DNA of 64,000 bases from DATNIB01 sp035604685 (GCA_035604685.1 DATNIB010000049.1:37060-101059); one strand, 5' to 3'. Shown: positions 46,050-54,958, counted from the stretch's first letter. The notes: generated by a model from the letters alone, not told the origin. Program-made: numbers and translations.

Positions 46050-46835
46050 CCGGGCAGCGTCGGCCTCACCACCGCGCTCGGCGCACTGCCGGGCGGCTTC
46101 GTCATCGTGGGCAGCCTGCCGACCAAGAACGGCACCTCGAAGACCGCCACCCGAGGCGCCCTCTTCATCCTGAACGCCGAGGGCCAGCTGGTCGAGACGC
46201 TCGCCAACCAGCTCATCAACGGGCCGTGGGACCTGGCCACGGTGGCCGACGGCACCCAGGCCACCGTCTTCTTCACCAACGTCTTGAACGGGACGGTGAA
46301 GGCGAAGGAAAAGGTGGTGCACGGCGGCACGGTCGTGCGGATGGTGCTCGATGACAGCGGCACGGAGCCCAAGGTGCTGAGCAGCGTCGTCATCGCCAGC
46401 GGGTACCCCGAGCGCACCGACCCCGCGGCCCTGGCCGTCGGACCGACCGGGGTCGCGGTCGATGCCACCGGGAACGTGTTCGTGGCCGACACGGTCGGAA
46501 GCAAGATCTGGGAGATCCCGAACGCGCTGGCCATGACGTCGTCGCTCGGCGAGGGGGCGGCGATCGCCACCTCCGCGCAGAGGCTCGCCGGTCCGTTGGG
46601 GCTGACGATCGCGCCGAACGGGGACCTGCTCACGGTCAACGCCGCCAACGGCTACGTCGTCGAGCTCTCGCCCACCGGGTCCGCGGTCGACCGGGTGCAG
46701 CTCGACAAGTCGGTGGCCGCCAAGGGGGCCGTGCCGGGTTCGGGTGCGCTCTTCGGGCTGGTGGCGGCGCCCAACGGCGGCGGCCTGTACTTCGTCGACG
46801 ACGCGACCAACAAGCTCGACCTCCTCGGTCCCTGA
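46050..46835 (+). pseudogene. 5'-truncated NHL-repeat (beta-propeller) protein gene
   Basis: The frame encodes repeated blade-like segments: VGLTTALGALPGGFVIVGSL, INGPWDLATVADG, VFFTNVLNGTVKAKEKVVHGG, PTGVAVDATGNVFVADTVGS, GPLGLTIAPNGDLLTVNAANG and FGLVAAPNGGGLYFVDDATN. As I know the family, full-length members have a signal peptide and about 100 more residues before VGLTTAL. Here the similarity starts abruptly near 46050, only 56 bases after the VOC stop. AGGAGGAG (46019-46026) precedes it but no ATG, GTG or TTG follows at a usable distance. The first in-frame candidate, GTG 46107, would cut into a blade. Loss of the 5' end is the simplest reading. Confidence 0.65.
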
Positions 46836-46868
46836 CCCGTCGCCCGGCGGTGCGGCGACCGGCTCAGG
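46831..46868. terminator. Long hairpin spanning both stops of a convergent pair
   Basis: CCTGA (46831-46835) pairs with TCAGG (46864-46868), and GTCGCC (46839-46844) with GGCGAC (46854-46859). Both the NHL stop (46833-46835) and the ligase stop (46864-46866) lie in the outer stem. Confidence 0.5.
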
Positions 46869-48330
46869 ACTCCCGGACGACGTCCTTCGGCGACTTGTCC
46901 GGCCGCAGCCCCCGCCAGCTGGGGTGGCGCATCCGACCGTCCTTGGTCCACTGGCTGAAGACCACTTCACCCACCAGGCTCGGGCGCACCCAGGTGGCGC
47001 CGGCCACCTGGGCCCGGGGCAGCTCGCCTGCGAACGGGCTGGTGACACGGGTGAGCCGCCCGAGGCGCGCCCGCAGCTGACCCAGCGCCCGGTCGCTGAA
47101 GCCGGTGCCCACCTTGCCGGCGTAGCGGAGGCCCCCCTCCCCAGGGATGCCCACGATCAGCGCGCCGATCGTGTCGGCCCGCTGCCCCTGGCCCGGGGTG
47201 TACCCGCCGATCACCACCTCCTGGGTGCGGACCCCCTTCACCTTGCGCCACTGGTCCGAGCGGCGGCCGGGTAGATAGCGCGAGTCGAGGCGCTTGCACA
47301 CGACGCCCTCGATCCCGGCCGCCAGCGCGCCGCGCAGCACCTCGGCGCCACTCCGCCCCGTGAAGACCGGCGGGGTCGCCCAGCACTCGCCCGCCAGCTC
47401 CAGTGACTCGAGCAGCCGCCGGCGCTCCTCGTAGGGGAGATCGAGCGTGGGGCGACCGTCGACGTGCAGGACGTCGAAGATGAGCAGGGACACCGGCACC
47501 GAAGCGGCCAGGCGCCGCGCCTTGGCGGCGTCGGCCACGTGCATACGCTGCTGGAGCAGCCCGAAGCTGGTCCGCCCCTCGTCGTCGAACGCCACGATCT
47601 CGCCGTCGAGCAGCAGCTGCTTGGTGCCGAGCGCCAGCCCCAAGGCCCGGAGCTCGGGGTAGGACGCCGTCACATCCAGGTCGTTGCGCGACGAGATGCG
47701 CACCCGGCCGCCCTCGACCGCGACGAGGGCCCGCAGCCCGTCCCACTTGCACTCGTAGGACCAGCCGGCGTCTGAGTCCGGGAGCGGGCCCGCCGTGCAG
47801 AGCATCGGTCGGAGGTGCTCGGGCAGCGGCTCCCAGCCCGCGGGGGCGGGGTCCATGCGATGGATCATCCACTGGGTGCCGCGGGTCTGGAACAAGACGT
47901 AGCGGCCCGAGGCGCGGGAGCCGTGCAGCACGACCATCACCTCGCGCTCGGACCACTTCTCGCACTCGTAGTGCCCGCGGTCCCAGATCGAGACGGCCCC
48001 GCCCCCGTACTCACCGCTCGGGATCTCCCCGGCGAAGGTGGCGTACTCGAGCGGGTGGTCCTCTGTGTGCACGGCCAAGTGGTTGCGTTTCGGATCGACG
48101 GGGAGCCCCTTGGGCAGCGCCCAGGACACGAGCACGCCGTCGCGTTCGAGCCGGAAGTCCCAGTGCAGAGCCCGCGCATGGTGCTCCTGGATGACGAAGC
48201 TCGGAAGTTTCGTCGACTTCCGCGGCCCGGCACCCATCGGCTCGGGCGTGCGATCCGCGCGGCGCTTGGCCCGGTAGGGGTCGAGCGCCGTGTCCTTGTC
48301 CCCCGCGCTCCGACGCGTCGCCCTCGCCAT
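46864..48330 (-). CDS. ligD: ATP-dependent DNA ligase with 3'-phosphoesterase domain (LigD without polymerase)
   Basis: A 488-residue protein. The N-terminal phosphoesterase domain (about 35-160) shows FVIQEHHARALHWDFRLER, HTEDHPLEYATFAGEIPSGE and YGGGAVSIWDRG. The ligase domain has the nucleotidyl lysine K195 in YECKWDGLRAL, then LLDGEIVAFD, EGVVCKRLDSRY and QWRKVKG, and ends with the OB-fold. Mycobacterial LigD has POL-PE-LIG and Pseudomonas LigD has PE-LIG-POL; here the polymerase domain is absent. No Ku gene is in the window. ATG 48330 (MARATRRSAGDKD) was preferred to a start 17 codons earlier. Confidence 0.92.
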   Translation of the reverse strand: MARATRRSAGDKDTALDPYRAKRRADRTPEPMGAGPRKSTKLPSFVIQEHHARALHWDFRLERDGVLVSWALPKGLPVDPKRNHLAVHTEDHPLEYATFAGEIPSGEYGGGAVSIWDRGHYECEKWSEREVMVVLHGSRASGRYVLFQTRGTQWMIHRMDPAPAGWEPLPEHLRPMLCTAGPLPDSDAGWSYECKWDGLRALVAVEGGRVRISSRNDLDVTASYPELRALGLALGTKQLLLDGEIVAFDDEGRTSFGLLQQRMHVADAAKARRLAASVPVSLLIFDVLHVDGRPTLDLPYEERRRLLESLELAGECWATPPVFTGRSGAEVLRGALAAGIEGVVCKRLDSRYLPGRRSDQWRKVKGVRTQEVVIGGYTPGQGQRADTIGALIVGIPGEGGLRYAGKVGTGFSDRALGQLRARLGRLTRVTSPFAGELPRAQVAGATWVRPSLVGEVVFSQWTKDGRMRHPSWRGLRPDKSPKDVVRES

Positions 48331-48438
48331 GTGGCCACCCCGACTCTGCCCCGGCGGCCGCCCGAGGCCGTCGGCCGTCATCCTCGCGCCCCGCTCGGAC
48401 CCGAGCGCGACCCGGCCCTACCCCCGCGGTCGGGTCGG

Positions 48439-48444
48439 TAGCGT
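48439..48444 (+). promoter_or_regulatory. -10 element for a probable leaderless mRNA (MFS gene)
   Basis: TAGCGT ends exactly 6 bases before GTG 48451, with no Shine-Dalgarno sequence. Confidence 0.5.
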
Positions 48445-48450
48445 CGGGGC

Positions 48451-49731
48451 GTGCGAGCGCACCGCTGGATCGGCGTACTGGGCGAGCGGAACTTCCGGCT
48501 CTACTTCATCGGACGCCTGACGTCGTGGATCGGCACCGGCATGCTGCCGGTGGCGCTGTCCTTCGCCGTCCTGGCGCGGGGCGGGTCGACCACGCAGGTC
48601 GGGCTGGTTTTGGGCGTCGACGTGGCGCCCATGGTGGCCTTCCTGCTCATCGCGGGCGTCGTCGCCGACCGCCTGAATCGCCGCCTCGTGATGCTCGCGT
48701 CCGACCTGCTCCGGGGGGTGGCCCAAGGGGGGTTGGCGGCCTGGATCCTGCTCGGTCACCCGCCGCTCTGGGGCTTCCTCGGCGCGGAGGCCCTGGTGGG
48801 CGCGGGGACGGCGTTCTTCACCCCGGCGATGACCGGCCTCATCCCCCAGGTGGCGCGCGGCGAGCAACTCCAGCAGGCCAACTCGCTCAACGCACTGAGC
48901 CAGTGGGGCGGCATGCTGGCCGGACCGGCGATGGCCGGGGTGCTCGTGGCGACGGCCGGAGCCGGGTGGGCGGTCGCGGCGGACGCCATCACCTATGTCG
49001 TCGGCGCCCTCAGCCTCGCCGCCCTGCGGGTCGCGCCTTCCGCCAAGGCGGCCGACGCGCACGAGTCCCTCCTCACCCAGCTGGCCACCGGATGGCAGGC
49101 GTTCCGCTCTCGCACGTGGCTTTGGCTGATCGTCAGCCAGTTCACGCTGTTCGGGTTGCTCACCTTCGCGCCCTTCTGGGTGCAGGGGGCGGTCGTGGCC
49201 CGCCACTCCCTGGGCGGCGCGGAGGCCTGGGGGGCGATCCTCGGTGCGCAGGGTGCCGGATCGGTCATCTCGGGCATCGTGATGCTCCGGGTGCAGCCCC
49301 GGCGGCCGCTCCTCGTCGCCGAGCTGGCCATGCTCCCGTGGGCCCTCGTGCTGACCGCGCTGGCCATCCCGGCCCCGGTCGCCGTCGTGGCGATTGCCGC
49401 GTTCTGCAGCGGGATCGGCTTCGGGGTATTCGTCCCGCTGTGGGACACGACGATGCAACGGGAGCTGCCGCCCGATGTCTTGTCGCGGGCCAGCGCCTAC
49501 GACTGGTTCGGCGCGATGGCGCTCCTGCCGATCGGCTTCGCCATCCAGGGGGTGATGGCCTCGGCTCTCGGCGTGCGCGGGACGCTGCTGCTCGGGGCGG
49601 GATCGATCGCGCTGAGCGCGCTGGTCGTGGTGAGCGTCCCCGCGGTGAACGGCATGACGACCGAGTCGCCGCGGGCGACCGCCGAGGCCGAACTCGCGGT
49701 CGGTCCTCTCGCAAACCATCCCGTCCGATAG
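48451..49731 (+). CDS. MFS transporter (enterobactin-exporter/MFS_3 type)
   Basis: A 426-residue membrane protein with about 12 helices. ERNFRLYFIGRLTSWIGTGML starts helix 1 and VVADRLNRRLVMLASDLLRG is the loop 2-3 motif of the MFS_3 group. FFTPAMTGLIPQVARGEQLQ and NSLNALSQWGGMLAGPAMAG are typical of drug or siderophore exporters in this group. The substrate is unknown. The gene diverges from ligD. Confidence 0.9.
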   Translation: MRAHRWIGVLGERNFRLYFIGRLTSWIGTGMLPVALSFAVLARGGSTTQVGLVLGVDVAPMVAFLLIAGVVADRLNRRLVMLASDLLRGVAQGGLAAWILLGHPPLWGFLGAEALVGAGTAFFTPAMTGLIPQVARGEQLQQANSLNALSQWGGMLAGPAMAGVLVATAGAGWAVAADAITYVVGALSLAALRVAPSAKAADAHESLLTQLATGWQAFRSRTWLWLIVSQFTLFGLLTFAPFWVQGAVVARHSLGGAEAWGAILGAQGAGSVISGIVMLRVQPRRPLLVAELAMLPWALVLTALAIPAPVAVVAIAAFCSGIGFGVFVPLWDTTMQRELPPDVLSRASAYDWFGAMALLPIGFAIQGVMASALGVRGTLLLGAGSIALSALVVVSVPAVNGMTTESPRATAEAELAVGPLANHPVR

Positions 49732-49784
49732 GGATCGCGGCGTGCGAGGCTTTGTTCTCGCACCCTCACCCGGAGACAGACGCC

Positions 49785-50681
49785 ATGAACGGTCGGATGC
49801 GAACCTGGATCGTGGCCGCGGTGACGGCCCTCATGACCGTGGTGGTTCTCTCCTGGTCGAGCGGCACGGCGTGGGCAGCCGGCGACCCCTCGCTCGACGG
49901 CGCCATCGACATCACCCCGCCGGCGGGCTGGGTGGCCGAGCCGACGGCCATGTCGAGCGCGGAGATCGTCCAGTTGGAGCAGGCCCAGACGGCCGCGGCG
50001 GGGGCCTCGTTGCGGTTCGCTTCCAAGGGCTGGATCCAACCGAACAGCACGAATCAGATCACCGTGACGTTGGAGAGCTTCCCCTCGGAGCTGCTGAGCG
50101 CGGTGCAGCGCAACGTGCGCTCAGAGACCGTGCGGTGCGGACCGGGACAGGCGCCGGGCAGCCGGCCCGTGCCGGGGATCCCCGGCTCGAAGGAGACCGC
50201 CTGCTCCGCCTCGTCGGGCGGGGCCGCCGCCGCGGCCACCACCGGCACCTACGGGTTCACCGACCTGGTCTGGTTCGACGGTGACATCGTGGCCGTCATC
50301 CGGGCCAACGGGCTGCCCAACGCCCAGGTGGACGCCGACGCGCGGCGGATCGCCGCCGCCATTCCGACCGGCGGGGTCGCCCGCTCGGTCCCCACGCTCG
50401 AGTTCGTGCTCATCGGGCTGGGCGTGGTGGTCGCCGCGCTGGCGACCGGCGTCATCGTTCGGCGCCGGGTGACCGCGGCCGCCGCCCCGGGTGCCGCGAC
50501 CGGTGGCCAGGGCGGGCCCGGCATGGCCGCCGGATGGCACCCGGTCCCGGGGGACCCGGCCAAGACCGCCTACTGGGACGGCGCCCGGTGGACGGCCTTC
50601 CGGCAGTGGGACGGCCGGCAGTGGGTGGAGGTGACCGGGCACCGTCGGCAGGAGACGGCCGGAGCGCGACCCACCCCCTGA
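49785..50681 (+). CDS. Secreted/membrane protein with C-terminal DUF2510 domain (copy A)
   Basis: A 298-residue protein with a signal peptide (MRTWIVAAVTALMTVVVLSW, cleavage near AWAAG), an extracytoplasmic domain of about 180 residues, a transmembrane helix (FVLIGLGVVVAALATGVIV) and a cytoplasmic DUF2510 tail, AGWHPVPGDPAKTAYWDGAR then FRQWDGRQWVEV. DUF2510 is a short Trp-rich module common on actinobacterial membrane proteins, of unknown role. The outer domain has two cysteines that could form a disulfide. Copy B follows directly. Confidence 0.82.
   Translation: MNGRMRTWIVAAVTALMTVVVLSWSSGTAWAAGDPSLDGAIDITPPAGWVAEPTAMSSAEIVQLEQAQTAAAGASLRFASKGWIQPNSTNQITVTLESFPSELLSAVQRNVRSETVRCGPGQAPGSRPVPGIPGSKETACSASSGGAAAAATTGTYGFTDLVWFDGDIVAVIRANGLPNAQVDADARRIAAAIPTGGVARSVPTLEFVLIGLGVVVAALATGVIVRRRVTAAAAPGAATGGQGGPGMAAGWHPVPGDPAKTAYWDGARWTAFRQWDGRQWVEVTGHRRQETAGARPTP
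50593..50629 (+). repeat. Near-identical DUF2510-coding repeat, unit 1
   Basis: A 37-base stretch coding the end of the DUF2510 tail differs at one base from unit 2 at 51274-51310. Confidence 0.85.
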
Positions 50682-50831
50682 GCAGGGGCTGGGGCCGGGC
50701 GGCCGTGGCGGTGCGCCCGGGCGGCCCGGTCGTCGTCGGGTGCGGGCCGTTCGGGCGCGGCACATGCCGCGAGGTCCCGGGCGCGGCGTGGAAGGCTGTT
50801 TGCCTCGGACGTCCAGCTGAAAAGAGAAGCG

Positions 50832-51332
50832 ATGCACGGTCGCATGCGCACTCGGATCACCGCCGCGGGAGCGCTCGTGACGGTCCTCGCCGCCCTGTCT
50901 GCGGGCGGCTCGGCCGGTGCCGCGCCACGGGCGGCCGTCCCGTCGCCCACCCTGTCGGACTCCCTCGCCTTCACTCACTCCCGTGGCGACCTCCTCCTCA
51001 TCGCCGCCGGCGTGATCGTGCTGCTGCTCCTCGTCCTGATCCTGCGCGTCACCCGGCGGCGGCGCGAGACGGCGGCGAACGCCACCGCCCAACCGCGCCG
51101 GTTGTTCCCGGCGTCGGCCGACCGATGGCAGAACGCCGACCTGGCGCAGGAGGCCACGACGCCACTCCCTTCCTTCCGCCCGGGCGAGGTGGTGCTCCCG
51201 ACCGCGCCGCCGGGCTGGCACCCGCTCCAGGGGGATCCGACGAGGCTGGCCTACTGGGACGGCACCCAGTGGGCGGCCTTCCGGCAGTGGGACGGCCGCC
51301 AGTGGGTGGACGCGGCGCCGGCACGCGACTGA
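50832..51332 (+). CDS. Secreted/membrane protein with C-terminal DUF2510 domain (copy B)
   Basis: A 166-residue paralogue of the previous protein. It opens MHGRMRTRITAAGALV (copy A: MNGRMRTWIVAAVTAL), has a short outer segment, one membrane helix (DLLLIAAGVIVLLLLVLILRV) and the tail PGWHPLQGDPTRLAYWDGTQ then FRQWDGRQWVDA. The large outer domain of copy A is missing. A tandem duplication followed by domain loss or recombination is likely. Its function is unknown. Confidence 0.8.
   Translation: MHGRMRTRITAAGALVTVLAALSAGGSAGAAPRAAVPSPTLSDSLAFTHSRGDLLLIAAGVIVLLLLVLILRVTRRRRETAANATAQPRRLFPASADRWQNADLAQEATTPLPSFRPGEVVLPTAPPGWHPLQGDPTRLAYWDGTQWAAFRQWDGRQWVDAAPARD
51274..51310 (+). repeat. Near-identical DUF2510-coding repeat, unit 2
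   Basis: 36 of 37 bases match unit 1 at 50593-50629. Confidence 0.85.
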
Positions 51333-51355
51333 GCGAGATGCCCGGGCGGCATCCG

Positions 51356-51361
51356 TAGTCT
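51356..51361 (+). promoter_or_regulatory. -10 element for a probable leaderless mRNA (GNAT gene)
   Basis: TAGTCT ends exactly 6 bases before GTG 51368, with no Shine-Dalgarno sequence. Confidence 0.5.
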
Positions 51362-51367
51362 GTCGCC

Positions 51368-51814
51368 GTGGAGCACCGCCGACCTGATGGCTACGTGGTC
51401 TCCGACGACCCCGACCGCATCGACGTGGCGCGTGTGCACCGCTGGCTGTCCGAGGAGAGCTACTGGGCCCTCGGCCGCCCCTACGAGCTGGTGGCGCGGG
51501 CGCTCGAGCACTCGATCGTGCTCGGCTGCTACGACCCGGAGGGCACGCTGGTCGGCTTCTGCCGCTGGGTGACCGACCAGGCCACCTTCGCCTGGCTGTG
51601 CGACGTCTTCGTCGACCCGGCCGCGCGCGGCAACGGCCTCGGCGTCTTCCTCATGGAGGCCGCCATCTCCCATCCGAGCGTCGACGGTTTGCGCGCCCAG
51701 TTCCTCGGCACCCGCGACGCCCAGGGCCTCTACGCGCGGTTCGGGTTCGCCCCGCTGACCGATCCCGAGCGTTGGATGGTGCGCTGGGGCCCGGGCATGC
51801 GGCCCCCCTGGTGA
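51368..51814 (+). CDS. GNAT-family N-acetyltransferase
   Basis: A 148-residue acetyltransferase. VHRWLSEESYWALGRP at the N-terminus, FAWLCDVFVDPAARGNGLGVFLMEA (acetyl-CoA pyrophosphate loop RGNGLG) and LYARFGFAPLTDPERWM at the C-terminus match a common stand-alone GNAT group. The substrate is unknown. It has its own -10 element and a GTG start. Confidence 0.88.
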   Translation: MEHRRPDGYVVSDDPDRIDVARVHRWLSEESYWALGRPYELVARALEHSIVLGCYDPEGTLVGFCRWVTDQATFAWLCDVFVDPAARGNGLGVFLMEAAISHPSVDGLRAQFLGTRDAQGLYARFGFAPLTDPERWMVRWGPGMRPPW

Positions 51815-51861
51815 CGAGAACCGCCCGACCGCGGGCGATTCGCGGGTGCGACAATAGGGAC

Positions 51862-52248
51862 ATGCCCGAACCATCCGACGGCCCGGGCTCGATCGCCGAG
51901 CGGCTGTCGCGCGCCTATCAGGCACGGGACCTCTCCCTCCTGGCGCCCCTGCTGGCCGACGACGTGACCTGGGGCGACGTCGGCCATCCGCGGGGATGCC
52001 GCAACCGCGACCAGGTGCTCGCCACCTACGGCGCGCTCATGGGCGAGGGCGTGGACGGCCGGATCACCGAGCTGGTCGAGGGGGAGGCGGGGCTGCTCTG
52101 CGGGCTGGCGGTCGATTGGCCGGACCCCGCGGCCCGTCAGGGGGACCGAACCCGCTTCCACGTCTACCTCGTGCGCGACGGCCTCATCGCCGAGATTCGT
52201 CGCTACGACGACCGTGAGTCCGCAGCCGAGGCCGCCGGGGTGCGCTGA
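51862..52248 (+). CDS. NTF2-like/SnoaL-fold protein
   Basis: A 128-residue single-domain protein: IAERLSRAYQARDLSLLAPLLADDVTWGDV is the opening helix-plus-strand of NTF2-like proteins (cited by its ends), with CRNRDQVLATYGALM and FHVYLVRDGLIAEIRRYDDR following. Such proteins are small-molecule isomerases, hydrolases or binding proteins; no catalytic assignment is possible. GACAAT ends 6 bases before the ATG. Confidence 0.75.
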   Translation: MPEPSDGPGSIAERLSRAYQARDLSLLAPLLADDVTWGDVGHPRGCRNRDQVLATYGALMGEGVDGRITELVEGEAGLLCGLAVDWPDPAARQGDRTRFHVYLVRDGLIAEIRRYDDRESAAEAAGVR

Positions 52249-52253
52249 GGGCG

Positions 52254-53003
52254 CTACCCCGAGCGCGCCACCGGCCGCGGGGCGTCGGCCGGCGGTCGCA
52301 CGAGGACGAAGTCGATCTCCCGGCGCTCGACGAATCCGAGCGTGCGATAGAGGCTGATCGCGCTGGCGTTGGTGGCGGCGACGTGAAGCAGGGCCCGGTC
52401 GCCCCGGGCCTCGATCCCGGCGACCACCGCCCGCACCAGCCGGCTGGCCAGGCCGCTGCCCCGGAGAGCCTGGTCGGTGCACACGGCGCTCACCTCGGTC
52501 CAACCCGGCAGCCGCACCCGCTCGCCCGCCATCGCCACCAGGACCCCGTCGCGGCGGATGCCCAGGTAGTGGCCGAGCTCGATGGTTCCCGCCAGGAAGG
52601 GACCGGGCCTCGTCCGCGAGATGAGCGCCAGCATGTCTCCAACGTCGCCTCGACCGAGCGGGACCGCCTCGGGTTCGGCGACCGCCTCCACGCACTGGGC
52701 CAGCATCTGGAGGCCGGTGACGCGGGCCTGGATCGCCCAGTCCGAGGGGGGCGGCGCCTGCGGGCCGACGAGCACCATGTCGGATCCCGGCAGCCGCGCC
52801 GCGTCGGCCCAGGCCGCCGCGTCCGGATCGTCGTCCAGCCCGGCGAAGACCGAGACGTCGGCCCGGTACCGGGCGGCCCGACCCGCCCGCTCGGCGAACT
52901 TCGCCTGCGGGCCGCTCAGCGCGCTCCACACCGGGTTGTCGAGGAGGCGGTCGACGCCGTCGGAGTGCCCCACGGAGACCTCGATCTGCGCCCGGTCCGT
53001 CAT
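52254..53003 (-). CDS. GNAT-family N-acetyltransferase (FR47-like)
   Basis: A 249-residue protein whose C-terminal half is a GNAT domain: VSAVCTDQALRGSGLASRLVRAVVAGIE (acetyl-CoA loop, cited by its ends), LLHVAATNASAISLYRTLGFVERREIDF. The N-terminal half (DNPVWSALSGPQAKFAERAG) matches acetyltransferases of the FR47 group. The substrate is unknown. TAGTCT (53013-53018, minus strand) ends 9 bases before ATG 53003. Confidence 0.88.
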   Translation of the reverse strand: MTDRAQIEVSVGHSDGVDRLLDNPVWSALSGPQAKFAERAGRAARYRADVSVFAGLDDDPDAAAWADAARLPGSDMVLVGPQAPPPSDWAIQARVTGLQMLAQCVEAVAEPEAVPLGRGDVGDMLALISRTRPGPFLAGTIELGHYLGIRRDGVLVAMAGERVRLPGWTEVSAVCTDQALRGSGLASRLVRAVVAGIEARGDRALLHVAATNASAISLYRTLGFVERREIDFVLVRPPADAPRPVARSG

Positions 53004-53060
53004 GGACCGCCGAGACTAACCCCGGCGCCGGCGGCCCCGATCGCGGGTGGCGCTGGCGGG

Positions 53061-53825
53061 CTAGGGGCTGCCGCCGCCGTCCAGCCGAATGGTGGTGCCG
53101 GTGCAGTAGGCCGAGGCGTCCGAGGCGAGGTAGAGGGCGGCGCCGACGATGTCCTCGGGTTCACCGATGCGCCCGAGCGGCATCCCTAGTCGCGCCGCCT
53201 CGTCGATCCGGGAGAGGTCGCCCCAGGCCTTCGAGATGTCCGTGCGGAACGCCCCGCAGCGAATGGTGTTCACGCGGACCTTGGGTCCGAACGCGCGCAG
53301 GAAGCCCATGGTCAGCGCCTCCAGCCCGGCCTTGGCCGCGCCGTAGGGAACCGCATTGGGTCCCGGAGAGACCGCCGCCACCGACGAGACGTTGATGATG
53401 GAACCACCCTCGCCGGCGGCCATCTTGGTCCCGACGAGCGCCGACAGCCGGAACGGGCCCTTCAGGTTGACACCAATGACCTTGTCGAAGAGGGACTCGG
53501 TCACCTGGTCGAGCGCGGGATAGAGCGGCGACATCCCCGCGTTGTTGACCAGGACGTCGACCCGGTCGAACCGACCGTAGGCCGCGTCCACCAGCGCATC
53601 GCAGTCGTCCCAGCTGCTGACGTTCGCCCCGACCGCCAAGGCCTCGGCCCCGAACTCGTCCGTGACCTCGGCGGCGAGGCTCTGACAGGCGTCGACCTTG
53701 CGACTGGCGATGACGACGGAGGCCCCGGCCGAGGCGAACCCGCGGACCATGGCCCGGCCCAGTCCGCGGCTCCCTCCGGTCACCAGCGCGACCTTGCCCT
53801 TCAGCGAGTTAGTTCCTTCTGGCAC
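53061..53825 (-). CDS. SDR-family oxidoreductase (FabG-like)
   Basis: A 254-residue classical SDR: VALVTGGSRGLGRAMVRGFA, VLVNNAGMSPLYP, NVSSVAAVSPG (Ser) and PYGAAKAGLEALTMG (YxxxK). The C-terminal YCTGTTIRLDGGGSP is typical of FabG-like enzymes. GTG 53825 was chosen over a start 21 codons upstream because AGGAG lies 7 bases before it and the length becomes family-typical. Confidence 0.9.
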   Translation of the reverse strand: MPEGTNSLKGKVALVTGGSRGLGRAMVRGFASAGASVVIASRKVDACQSLAAEVTDEFGAEALAVGANVSSWDDCDALVDAAYGRFDRVDVLVNNAGMSPLYPALDQVTESLFDKVIGVNLKGPFRLSALVGTKMAAGEGGSIINVSSVAAVSPGPNAVPYGAAKAGLEALTMGFLRAFGPKVRVNTIRCGAFRTDISKAWGDLSRIDEAARLGMPLGRIGEPEDIVGAALYLASDASAYCTGTTIRLDGGGSP

Positions 53826-53921
53826 CTCGGGCTCCTGTGATGTCGGGTTCGGACGGACGAGTTCGAGCGGCACCAGGGTACGCAGCAAACCGACGGCTGC
53901 CCGGCGCCCCGCACCCGACGG

Positions 53922-54794
53922 TCACCCGAGCTCGGCCAGTGCAGGGACCACCCGTTCCCCGATCCGGCTGACCAACCCCGCCGGGTCCGGCCCAAATGGA
54001 ACGATCTCGACGAGGTCGATCCCGAGCCGGGCGTATTCGTCCATGGCGGCGATGAAGCCCTCCGGATCACCGACCGGGTCGCCGCCGCCCAGGATCGTCT
54101 TTTCGATCTCGGCCGGGTCTCGACCGGCGTCGTCGCAGTGGCGGGCGAGGACCTCGAGCTTGTGTTTCACCTCGGCGGGGCCGCTGGCGAAGAGGTTGCA
54201 GGCGTCGGCATACTGGGCGACCAGCTTCAGCGTCTTTCGCTCGCCGCTGCCGCCGACGAGAATTGGCGGCCGGGGCAGTCGGACGGGCTTGGGAGAGCAG
54301 ATCGTCTCGGCCAGCTGGTAGTGCCGGCCGCGGAAGGGGCCGTCGTCGTCGCTCCACATCTGCCGGCAGATCTGCAGCGCTTCTTCCAGGCGCTCGAAGC
54401 GCTCGCGGAGGGGTGGAAACGGCACGCCGAGGCCCTCGTGCTCGCGCTCGTACCAGGCGGCGCCGAGGCCGAGCATGGCGCGCCCCCCGGACAGCACGTC
54501 GAGGGTCGTCACGATCTTGGCCAGCAGGCCGGGATGGCGGTAGGTGACGCCCGTCACGAGCAGGCTGAGGGTCATCCGGTCCGTCTGGCCGGCGAGGAAG
54601 CCGAGCGACGTGTAGCCCTCCAGCATCGGGTCCTGCGCCGTGGCGAACTGCTCCATCTGGAACCAGTGATCCATCATGGTGAACCGCGAGAAGCCGCCCT
54701 CTTCGGCCGCCTTGGCGGTTGTGGCCAGGCTGGTGCGCAGCTCTGGTGGCCCCCCGGGGAGGGTGAAGTTGACGAAGTGGACGCCTATCTGCAA
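53922..54794 (-). CDS. LLM-class F420-dependent oxidoreductase
   Basis: A 290-residue luciferase-like flavin/F420 enzyme: GFSRFTMMDHWFQMEQF, EGYTSLGFLAGQTDRMTL, ILVGGSGERKTLKLVAQYAD and ARHCDDAGRDPAEIEKT are all typical of actinobacterial F420-dependent members. The start appears to be TTG 54794, with CAGGAG about 8 bases upstream. The substrate is unknown. The F420-family Fe-S protein at 8260 suggests that the organism makes F420. Confidence 0.9.
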   Translation of the reverse strand: MQIGVHFVNFTLPGGPPELRTSLATTAKAAEEGGFSRFTMMDHWFQMEQFATAQDPMLEGYTSLGFLAGQTDRMTLSLLVTGVTYRHPGLLAKIVTTLDVLSGGRAMLGLGAAWYEREHEGLGVPFPPLRERFERLEEALQICRQMWSDDDGPFRGRHYQLAETICSPKPVRLPRPPILVGGSGERKTLKLVAQYADACNLFASGPAEVKHKLEVLARHCDDAGRDPAEIEKTILGGGDPVGDPEGFIAAMDEYARLGIDLVEIVPFGPDPAGLVSRIGERVVPALAELG

Positions 54795-54958
54795 AACGGA
54801 TGCTCCTGACCGGTGGCGGAAACGATGGAACCCGCAACTGGATATCTAACCGCGGCCAGCTGCTGGCCGCACTGGCGCCGCCCGGGATCTGGTGGGCCGC
54901 ACTTCAGAACGGGCCCACTTGGATCACAACGCAGGTGGCCGGCGCCTCGCGGTGCCCG

